A stretch of DNA of 64,000 nt from the NCBI GenBank assembly GCA_907165135.1, contig OU015566.1, positions 1,304,501-1,368,500 on the forward strand. Direction: 5' to 3'. Source of the stretch: Oikopleura dioica (lineage: Eukaryota; Chordata; Appendicularia; Copelata; Oikopleuridae). Within the stretch, counting starts at the first letter, position 1. Each line of letters opens with the position of its first letter. The notes beneath the pieces were generated by a model, which searched no databases, was not told where the DNA came from, and was given only the letters and a program-made list of their open reading frames with translations. Positions 23,501 to 31,680 of this stretch are shown one piece after another. Position numbers and translations under genes: made by a program.

Positions 23501-23832
23501 TCCAAAAGAGAAAATTGAAATATCTTGAATCTAACACCATCAAAAACGCTCCACCAATTATGTGCAACGTTAAAAAAAACCTGTTTTTTTCATGTGTAAC
23601 TTGAATTGCAAACCAAGAAAAGACAGAAACTCAAAAGAAAGGCCGCGGCGGAAAGCGCAACAAAAACGGCTGGCAAGACGTTTCCAACATGACAGAAGCT
23701 CAAAAGAATAAATACTTCCGTTCGAGAGCTATCCGAAAGTTCGCCAGAGTAAGACATTCAGCTTTTTCGCCCATTTTACGATTTTTTAGCTGAAAGCCGA
23801 AAAGAATAAGCAAAAGAAGAAATCCAAGTAAT
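20600..23832 (+). CDS. NOP2: NOP2/NSUN1 28S rRNA cytosine-C5 methyltransferase
   Basis: The enzyme methylates a cytosine of large-subunit rRNA in the nucleolus, using S-adenosylmethionine. The start [20 protein letters not shown] is basic, followed by an acidic region ([13 protein letters not shown]). The conserved block includes [17 protein letters not shown], the SAM motif [18 protein letters not shown], the DAPCAGTG motif with one catalytic-site cysteine, and [19 protein letters not shown] with the nucleophile. The protein ends in a lysine-rich tail. Most introns are 38-48 nt. One intron (21391-21532, 142 nt) starts with GA instead of GT: VTIR must join [13 protein letters not shown], which is invariant in the family. 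The last long intron (22983-23617) is enlarged by a 574-bp MITE. It stops at 23832. Identity is very secure. Confidence 0.95.
23023..23622. mobile_element. 574-bp fold-back MITE duplicating a 3' splice site in NOP2
   Basis: Element 23036-23609 is flanked by AAACCAAGAAAAG (23023-23035 and 23610-23622). The direct repeat contains the intron end CCAAG and the first exon bases AAAAG. The interior is a long hairpin, for example AGTATGTTAAATAAGCTTTT with its complement near 23460, and ACAGGTTTTTTTTAACGTTG with its complement near 23570. Removing element and one repeat leaves a 48-nt intron with the same junction. Confidence 0.8.
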
Positions 23833-24033
23833 TGCTGCCAAAAAGCTTTGTTCACCTGCTCTGTAATTATTTGTTTCACACTGAAAGAAACCGAAAGTGA
23901 CAACGAACTAATAAATTTTCTTGAAAGAGATATGTCCGAAAATTTTCTTGCCAAATGGATATTTTCAGGTGCAACTTTTATTTCAACGAAATTATTCATT
24001 CAATTTGATTACTTGACTCTGACTCCTCTTCGA
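23833..24033. other. Convergent 3' flanks
   Basis: A 200-bp gap between NOP2 and the next minus-strand gene holds only the 3' flanks of the two genes. Nothing else seen. Confidence 0.4.
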
Positions 24034-24815
24034 TTAACCTAAGAAGATCGAACTGAAAACTATAAGACATACAAAAAGATAAAACACAACGAGGAAGATT
24101 TTTAAACATTTCGGCATCGGTTCTTTCTTTTCTTCGTCGAGATAGGCATTGGGCTCGGCAGCCTGTGTAGAAAACCTTAGCCAGAATCTGAATGATCTAA
24201 TAAAAATACCCAAAGTGTCTGTAGTCACAAATCTATTGAAGGTGTTATTTGGGCGTCTTTTTTTTTTGAGGGATCTTTCAGATCATGGCTCAGGTTTTCT
24301 ACTCAGGTCGCTGAGCCCAGGATAACCAGGAATTGTATTGCTTCGACCAGTATCTTTGTAACCTAGAATGATATGTCCATCAAAGTTGTCAATTGTTATT
24401 CTTAGTTTATGATCATTTTACCTGTCTTTTTTTCTCTGGAGTCTGTATTTTGAGGAAACTTACCAGGGATTTCTTTTGATTCAGGAGCAAAGGATTTTGA
24501 CGCTTTTTCTTCGGCCCCAGAAAAGGTTGATTTACTGATAGTTAGAAATCGCTTTTTCTTGAGAATTGGTTCTGGAGAAACTCTATTTTCAATCGGGACA
24601 TGAATGGGTCCAGAATCAGGGAAACTTGTATTCGAAGCTTTCTCAGACTGATGTGGAGCTGGAACATCAGCTGAAAAATTGTTTGTTGGGGAGTGTAATG
24701 AAGACATAGGATTTGAAGCAGCTTGGTCGCTGAAGTAATATCCTGTCATGCTTGGTTGAGAAGAGTATGCGCTCCAGGGGTCGTCTTTTGGCTTTTCCTC
24801 CTGAGAGTTTGACAT
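24034..24815 (-). CDS. Ser/Pro-rich protein with C-terminal membrane anchor
   Basis: The start MSNSQEEKPKDDPWSAYSS opens a long hydrophilic Ser/Pro-rich region without a signal peptide. A short exon (YKDTGRSNTIPGYP) follows. The C-terminus is EPNAYLDEEKKEPMPKCLK then IFLVVFYLFVCLIVFSSIFL, a single hydrophobic anchor ending two residues later, as in tail-anchored proteins. Between the short exon and the anchor exon lies a 168-bp MITE (24151-24318). It contains stops in frame, so it must be spliced out by unusual sites or the allele is broken. The function is unknown. Confidence 0.55.
24151..24318. mobile_element. Family-1 MITE inside the coding region of the tail-anchored protein gene
   Basis: The termini are GGGCTCGGCAGCCTGTGTAG and its diverged complement ending CGCTGAGCCC. 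The subterminal GAAAACCTTAGCCAG matches the family. No clear target duplication is visible. Confidence 0.7.
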
Positions 24816-25171
24816 CGTATAAACTAATATTCTCGACCATGAGTAAATAGAGACTGAATGAGGCTCTAGAAATCCCAAAAGAAATGCCCAACGATGCACT
24901 TTTTATCAACAGACAATCATAATTATTACAAGTCCACTAACGAGTTCGCTTATTGGCCGCGGACTAAACACTGACCTTTCGAGTTGTGTAATCCGCATGT
25001 CCCGTGAATTTGTTTACTTGGTATACAGAATCTTCTACCTTTGGGCCGTCCAAATAACGCGCCATAATATTTTCAAAATTCCAGTCACACAAAGCGGTTT
25101 TTTGACAAATCAACTTTCGAACAAAAGATTTGCTTCAATTCAAATTGAAAAGAAAGAGAGAAATTAAGAAG
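24816..25171. promoter_or_regulatory. Divergent promoter region
   Basis: A 356-bp gap between the tail-anchored protein gene (minus) and the cytidylyltransferase gene (plus). No distinct element recognised. Confidence 0.3.
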
Positions 25172-26372
25172 ATGGAAGGAAAGTGCCGAGACGCGCAGAA
25201 CAACGACTGGAAACCAGTTGGTAAAAATCAGCAAAATTGAAATTTTGGTCCACAAATTTTTTTAAGTCAAATATGAAAATGTTGGCCCAGCGGAGTTTTT
25301 TGACCCGAAAGACTTTTGCAAGGGCGAATACAAACGAGTGACAAAAGAAGAAGCCCTCGCCGGCGCCCCTTGCCGAGTCTATGCCGATGGCGTTTACGAC
25401 GTCTTCCATGCTGGTCACGCCAGGCAATTGATGCAAGCGAAAAATTACTTTCCGAATGTGACGCTGATCGTTGGAGTTTCAAACGATGGGCTTGTTCACA
25501 AATTCAAAGGCAATCGAGTTCAAAATCGTCAATTTTTTCGAACTCAAAGTTGAACTCAGCATTTGAACTCGTCAAAAAGGCCAGACTGTTTGTACAGACG
25601 AGGAAAGATACGAAGCAATTAGACATTGTAAATATGTTGATATTGTCCTGCCCGACGCTCCGTGGACTTATTCAAAAGGTAGTTTTTCAACTTTTTCGCT
25701 CCATAAAATTTCGTCTCTAGAATTCTTCGACAAGCACAAAATCGACTTTATCGCCCATGATGAAGCTCCTTACACTCTTGGTGGCCAAGACGGTAATCTT
25801 TTTCTTCGCTTTTTCTGTCCTCTTCTACGTTCTCTTTAGATTCGTATGCATTGCCAAAGAGTCTCAACATGTTCTGCCCAACTGAACGAACCGAAGGAAT
25901 CAGTACGAGCGATATGATCACCAGAGTCGTGAAAAACTACGATGGATACATCAGAAGAAATCTTTCCAGAGGATACAATAGGAGGGAACTCAATGTTGGC
26001 CCTGTCCATTCTGGTAGAAAATTTAACTCTTTTCGACTAAAATGGTCTTTTTCTAGCGAGGCTGAAGACAGAAAATGTCATCAAAGAAGCAATCGAGCAA
26101 ACTAAAGAGGTCGGGAAAATTATCATCATCGTCGATTTTCTAATGATTCTAGATTTACACGAATTTTAAAGAAGCTCAAGTGAACAGAATCAGAAGTTTC
26201 CTCGAAATCTACGTTCCGCATGTGCCAGATTTTGTTACAAAAGGACTTGACGCCATCAGCCCTCAAGGTTCACCCCCAGGTTCACCGAGAAGGTAAAATT
26301 TCCCCTGTTTGTTTTTTAACAATTTCGTCTAGAATGTCAGTCTCAGAAGATGCCTCGAACGAAGAGGAATAA
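25172..26372 (+). CDS. PCYT1: Choline-phosphate cytidylyltransferase
   Basis: This is the rate-limiting enzyme of phosphatidylcholine synthesis by the CDP-choline pathway (CTP + phosphocholine to CDP-choline). The cytidylyltransferase fold is clear: [20 protein letters not shown] contains the HxGH motif, and [19 protein letters not shown] is the signature C-terminal to it. The catalytic part ends with [16 protein letters not shown]. An amphipathic, membrane-binding helix region and a Ser/Pro tail ([13 protein letters not shown]) follow, shorter than in vertebrates. Introns are 39-48 nt. The intron after HKFKG begins GC (GCAATCGAG) and ends AAAAG, a GC-AG intron required to keep the conserved frame. 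Start ATG at 25172 gives [16 protein letters not shown]. The match is to PCYT1 rather than PCYT2 because only one catalytic repeat is present. Confidence 0.93.
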
Positions 26373-26425
26373 TCATTATTATTTAAGCAAAAGAAATAAA
26401 ATCCTCAATTTCGAATGATTTTCTT

Positions 26426-27187
26426 TTATTCGGGTTTTGCTGATTTTTTCTCTTTATCTCTTCTCGATTTCTCCGCCTTGGCTCTTTCAAGCTCCTTTTC
26501 TTTCTGTTTGATTCTTTCCGACCGATTTCGCAAAAACCAGCAAATAATCACGATCGCTCCAAAGATAAAGAGACCCGTCAAAGTTCCATAACCGATATTT
26601 CTAAGGAAAAATAATGCTTCAAGCTGTTAAAAAAGATATTTACCTAAGGGTGTCTTTTGAAAAAGCTGCTTTTCGCTTTGGCAAATTTTCAGCAGTTTCA
26701 TTTTTAACTGGAACGTAGTAAAGAAAATAATCGCCGCCGCAGCATTCGAAAAAGCCGATATTGCCGACTTCTGGAAGAGTTTCTTCGGAATTTTCGTTGA
26801 AACACTTGAAGTGAACCGGATAATCTATCAAGATATCAATCAAAAATTAGAAGAGTCTCAGATCTACCTTGAGAAAATGTCCATCTTTCCGAATCGAGGT
26901 CGAGGGAGAAGCAATTTTCACATCTATTGACCTCTTGGCAGCCGGCTACTGTGCACTTTTTCCAACGAATTTGACCCTTTTGAGTTCTATCGCAAGTTGC
27001 AAGCGTATCATTCATATTTCTAATAACGGTGTCAATGTGATACGAACATATATTATATTATATTATATTATATTATATTAACATGTTTAAATCACCTATT
27101 TTCCATTCGGTCTTCGCCATAAGTGTTAATTTTATGAATCGTTTTCTCGATCATCTCATATTTTGGAAAAATCATCAGTTCTGACAT
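26426..27187 (-). CDS. Single-pass membrane protein with compact Cys-rich ectodomain
   Basis: Four or five exons join in frame. The N-terminus MSELMIFPKYEMIEK has no strong signal peptide. A Cys-rich region follows (LATCDRTQKGQIRWKKCTV, CQEVNRCENCF, HFKCFNENSEE, FFECCGGDYF). The spacing recalls a three-finger receptor ectodomain such as that of TGF-beta-family receptors or Ly6 proteins, but no kinase is present; this comparison is tentative. A transmembrane segment (LTGLFIFGAIVIICWFL) and a short, highly charged tail end the protein (DKEKKSAKPE). One intron holds an (ATATT)n microsatellite near 27050-27080. The first exon might be preceded by another. Confidence 0.55.
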
Positions 27188-27466
27188 TTTCTCTTGAAAT
27201 CAAGGAAGAGAAAGATCTTGATCAAATTTGCGAAAACCTATTTCTCTCGTTTGGAAAATGACTTTGCTCGATCGTAAACATTCTCAGACCTCACCAGGCG
27301 CGACTATAAAGAGGCCCCCTCTGTCTCATCGGCTCCAATTACTCTTTGAAAAATTTAATGAGCCAGGACCAGGCGATTTTCGGAAATTATTCAAAACCTC
27401 CGGCTAGAAGGAATTTCAGGATCTTGTTTTGAAAATTGCTTCTGTCAGCGCTTTTTTGAAGAATGA

Positions 27467-27840
27467 TCATGACAGATGGGCGACGGATGAAAATTGAGTT
27501 AGTGAGGGATCAACGATTCTATTCAAAATCAATAGCAGTATATCTTAGAATAAGGAAAAATGAGACTTACAAAGCAAAGCCTTTATTTCTAATAATAAGA
27601 TTAATATACTTGTCGCAAGTTTTTTCAAGATTGAGAAATGAATTCGACTCCGGATTTGCCATCAACTTTGCATATTGCTCGTTGTTTGAGAGAAGTCCTT
27701 AACATAAGGAACAGGGACACAGCAGAAAAGACATAATTACCTTTCATGCAATTTGTGTAGATGATATTCAAATCGTAAATCGTTATTGGCTTCCCAAAAG
27801 CAGAAAATACAAAGTTTAAAATCAGCAATGTGATCTTCAT
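27467..27840 (-). CDS. Small secreted protein, unknown
   Basis: The start MKITLLILNFVFSAFGKP is a signal peptide. Two short GT-AG introns give a protein of roughly 95 residues with KTCDKYINLIIRNKGF and an end VAHLS. The second intron is chosen because GTAAGTCTC is a strong donor; without it the protein ends a few codons later at 27569. Two cysteines are visible. No family recognised. Confidence 0.45.
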
Positions 27841-28474
27841 TCTAGATTGCTCTATTTTATTAGCCCTATTTATACTCAGACGGCTTCATGAAATAATTAT
27901 TCGATAATATTTTGAGTAAAGGCCTTGCTTAGATTTGTGGAATTATTTTTATTCGCGAGAAAAACAAGGATATTGACAACCCCGCATTTCTTTTGAAGAA
28001 CGATTTTCGACCAAGAAAAATCAATATTTTTGCAAAAATTAGGGCAAATGCGATTTTGGGGGTGAAGGAGTCGCAATAAACCCCCGAAAAATGCAGCCTC
28101 AAATTCATTTTTTGACCCGCATAATCCATTTCCGGGGTCAAAATTTTAAAATTCCGAAATTTGATTTTAAGAAAAAAGCTGACGGGGGTCCTTAATAAGT
28201 AATTTCAAATTAATTTTTTCAAACTAATTTGTCTAGGTAATATCATATCCTATCACAAGGAGAAAATTCATCCTCGTATTTTCGCAAAAGAAAATTGTCC
28301 CCTAGCTCGTAAATTCTTGAGCTTAGAGCAAATTCTCCTAGTGACCGCGCACAACCGTCTAGAAGCAATGCTACTAAGTCAAATAAGGCCCCTGAGAACG
28401 GACAGCTACTCCTACTACCATCACTTTTGGTCATTTATGTTTTTCAAAGAGACACAATTTAAATTTCAGCTTTT
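27841..28474. other. Intergenic, no gene seen
   Basis: About 630 bp between a minus-strand and a plus-strand gene. It contains G/C runs such as GGGGGTC near 28190 and no supported ORF. A TTTCAG-type acceptor at 28469 precedes the next ATG by a few bases and could receive a spliced leader; that is an inference. Confidence 0.35.
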
Positions 28475-28831
28475 ATGGAAGTCGAAAATCAGCTAAAAAT
28501 TGACGATTTTTTACTTGTACGATTTCCCATTTTTCCCGTTTTAATTTTTTTCTAGAGCGTTTTTGAAGAAGAACCCACTGCGAAAAACCCGTATATTCTC
28601 GCTTCGAAAAGCAAAAAACTATTCATTAATCGCCATAGATGCCGAAAAACAGAGAAAACAGTCGAAAATGCGAAAGAAAGCGTTTTAGTTTGGAAAGAAT
28701 TCATGGCGGAAGCAGATCAGATTTGCCACAATGAAGCGTATGATTTTGTTTTTGGGCATCTTTTTGGGGACGAGTTTTATTCGGATGGAATGGTGGGCGA
28801 TTTTCTGTTCGAATTTGAAGAAACAAGGTAA
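28475..28831 (+). CDS. Hypothetical basic-acidic protein overlapping the next gene
   Basis: Start MEVENQLKIDDFLL, a 39-nt GT-AG intron in phase 0, then a single exon ending LFEFEETR with TAA at 28829-28831. The middle is basic (KSKKLFINRHRCRKTEK) and the end acidic. Its last 100 bases overlap, in another frame, the first exon of the downstream membrane protein. Both frames look protein-like, so one may be wrong. Not recognised. Confidence 0.4.
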
Positions 28832-30414
28832 AAAATAAGTCGAAATCGGGGTTAAACCTATTTTTGGAAGTGATTTTATGGATCAAGATTCTGATTGGCC
28901 AGTAGACAAAATACAGCAATCTTATTGGTTATCCAAAAATACATTTCCATAAATTGGTTAAGTCCGGAACTTGAGCTCTTTTCCAGCTAAGCTTGTCAAA
29001 AAACGCTTTTTAGCGAAGAAAAACTTGAAATTTCAACGCGAAAATCTTCGCCGCCGAAAATTTTGGTCAAAGACTTTTGGGAAGAGACGTTTGTTCTTCA
29101 TGCTTCCTTGGTCCAATTCGACCCTTCTCTTGTCCAATTCTCTCTTTGCTTCCATTCACTTATCAACAACGAAGAAAAACGATACTCTGGCGGCGAAAAC
29201 CGACACTTTCAAGTCTCCGCTCTTTTCCTTGATTCTAGCGGTGAAATTCTTTCCCTAAAATGGAAAACCATCAAACCAAAAGAAAAACTGATTTCCTTCC
29301 CGATCGAAAATCTGGACTCAGTCCATTCAATTGAGCTCAGACAAGGTCAGAATTTGCATTGAAAGAAGGTGAAATTTTATTTTCTAGCTTCCGTAAAATT
29401 GAATGGACCGGAAATAAGTTATGGACGATCAAACAAGATCTTTATTGATGGGCATTCAGAATTGCAAATAGCTGGAATAAAGATCGAAAAAGCAGACGAA
29501 GTTGTTAATGCTCATAAAAAGATTCAACTAAGGTCGGATTTTATTATTTTTTTTAGAATAATCTTGCCTCAAAAACCTGTTCAGATATCCTGACTCAGGG
29601 TTTTCGCGACGCGGCTTTTTTTAAAGCGTCGGGAAAGCCCTGACTCAGGTTTTTAACGCAGGTTTCCGACTCCCTGATCTTATAAAATCCATCAAAAGTT
29701 TCAGCAATTCAGCAAGGATACCCTTATTACCCAACCAATCCGACTCATTCACAGTCTTTGGAAGTTACAGTCAGCCAAATACAACATGTTCTCACTGTAG
29801 ATGTTCCTTGGCGAAGTCACATGACTTCATTTTCCAGTCAAATTCGAGCGAAAAATTTGTCGATTGGAAAATTGACGAAAAGAAGGAGCCAAAAGAGGTG
29901 TTTATTTGGTCATCAACCGGTCAAAATGGAAATGAAACGATTTGTGGACCGGTTCATAAGATGAAAATTGACTCAATCGCGCTGGAAATTACCATGGCTG
30001 GAATTTTCTTCTCAATTTTCATTCTTTCTGTCGCCATTTTCGCCTGGTAAGCGACGAAAAATTGGAAATTTCTTTTTCAAAGGAGGTTTTTTTCAGTCTG
30101 TTTCGCTACGTCAAAAAGGTCAAAAGAAAAACGAAGTGTCAAAAGCCGAAAATCATAATTTACGAAGACGATTGTCGAAAAATTCAAAAAGTACCATTCA
30201 TATCATTTTTTGAACTCCTTTTCTCATTTTTTTTCAGGATGAGAAAGAGTCAGAACTTCTGGATATTCTGCCGGAATCGTCGAATTTCATCCCGGTTAAT
30301 CTTCAGAAGCTGATTTGGGGAATGTCCTCCTCAGAATCTTCGCTGGAAGAAATCAGCTCACTTTCATCTCATTCTGCAAACAACGATTATGTTGATTTCA
30401 ATTTCGCCATGTGA
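28731..30414 (+). CDS. Type I membrane protein, unknown family
   Basis: MKRMILFLGIFLGTSFIRME is a signal peptide. The ectodomain contains KILVKDFWEETFVLHASL and later two CxxC-like cysteines (TTCSHCRCS). A transmembrane segment (MAGIFFSIFILSVAIFA) is followed by a basic anchor (RYVKKVKRKTK) and an acidic, Ser-rich tail (SSSESSLEEISSLSSH). The tail begins KPKIIIYEDDCRKIQ, which faintly recalls the start of a SEFIR domain, but the rest is missing, so I do not call it a cytokine receptor. The intron at about 29532-29699 is enlarged by a MITE. Start exon overlaps an upstream ORF. Confidence 0.5.
29568..29673. mobile_element. Short family-1 MITE in an intron
   Basis: CCTGACTCAGGGTTTTCGCG and its complement near 29640, with a CGACGCGGC core, identify a shortened copy. 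It lies in an intron of the type I membrane protein gene. The target duplication is not clear. Confidence 0.6.
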
Positions 30415-30732
30415 ATAAAATCAAAAACAAAAAACTTTTTTCTTCTTTGCTGACTTTTTTCCTTGAAATTTTGCGCGAAATTCCTCGTAAAGCGCTCCAC
30501 GATCGGGATAACCTCTGACCCCCCTTTTTGTTGCCCTGAGTTTGTTTTTGGGGACTTAGGGCCTTTCTGTTTGAAAAAGGTTGCATCAGTGATATTTGTC
30601 GCCACCGAGTGTTCATGCGTTGTCGAGTTCAATAAATACAGGGGAAAAATCAACAAAAATCAAGAAATTTTCCGATTTCAAAAGCTTTTTAGATAATAAA
30701 AAGCAAGAAAAAACTCCTTTCTTTCCATCAAC
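30415..30732. other. Intergenic, no gene seen
   Basis: 318 bp between two plus-strand genes. It begins with an AATAAA signal overlapping the previous stop, and ends with the leader of the next gene. No other feature recognised. Confidence 0.4.
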
Positions 30733-31249
30733 ATGAAACTTTTCGTCGCGATTATTGCTGCTTCTTATGTGAGTTTTACAAAAAAACACGGTCTCATTTT
30801 TATTTCAGGCTCAAGAAGGATCTGGCTCACCACTCGTGCCTTTTCCGATCCCGGTCGGTTCTTGCTTCACTTGCAACTCGATGACGTTGGATGAGTGCAA
30901 CCGAAACGGTCGCGTCGAACGGTGCATGGACAACGAGCAAGTCTGCGAAGTCGAGGTCCGCTCCCGCAACGGCAGCGTTCGAGAAATCATCATGGGCTGC
31001 AAGTGGGCCAACGCCTGCCAAGACAACAAGGTTCAAAACTTCGCGGGGCCAGATGGCGACCGGGAATTTGCCGAGTACCAATGCAAACCGTGGTCTTTGA
31101 ACAAACCGTCCGTCTGCCGACAATGCTGTAATGGAGACAAATACTGCGGGCTCAAAGTTCTCAGAGAAGGAAGAAACGGATACGGGCCAAGAACAATCCG
31201 CGGCTGGCAGGAAAATTTGGCCGAGTCTGAATATTTGGTCGAAGTTTAA
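30733..31249 (+). CDS. Secreted Ly6/uPAR-like Cys-rich protein
   Basis: MKLFVAIIAASYAQ is a signal peptide split by a 40-nt intron. The mature part has cysteines spaced as in a three-finger domain: GSCFTCNSMTLDEC, ERCMDNEQVCEVEV, MGCKWANAC, YQCKP, and VCRQCCNGDKYC near the end. The domain is usual in secreted or GPI-linked proteins; here no C-terminal hydrophobic tail is seen, so it is probably secreted. A role in the gelatinous house is conceivable in this kind of animal but is not shown by the sequence. Confidence 0.6.
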
Positions 31250-31353
31250 AACTTTTCTGTAATTTATAAAATCTGCTTTCAAATTGAATAAAATCCCGAA
31301 AAAAATCATTTCCCAAAAAAAATCCCGAAGAAAATCACGAAAAAATCGGGATA

Positions 31354-31500
31354 GTGTCTGGAACCGACAAAAAAATTTCGACAAATTTTGCGTGGGCGGC
31401 TACTCGGCTGCTGATTGGTCGGTTTGCCGAATCCAGGTTTCGTATTCGTTGAAAATTTCCACGCAAATTTTGTCGAAATTTTTTTTCGGTTCCAGACACC
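31354..31500. mobile_element. Family-2 MITE between genes
   Basis: Termini GTGTCTGGAACCGAC and GTTCCAGACACC bracket 147 bp. Subterminal TTTCGACAAATTTTGCGTGG and its complement are shared with copies at 32637 and 39528. It occupies most of the 430-bp gap 31250-31680. Confidence 0.85.
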
Positions 31501-31680
31501 TCCCTAAAAAATCCCCGAAAAAAAATTCCGAAAAAAATCCCGAAAAAATATCATGTCCATTTTTAATTGAGAATCTTGTCGATCCCTTCCTTATTTGCGC
31601 AGTCTGACCTTCTGTAAATAAACAAGATTCAGTACTGCTCCAGAGTCTGGAGATGGCTCAAAAGAGAGAAAAACTAGAAA

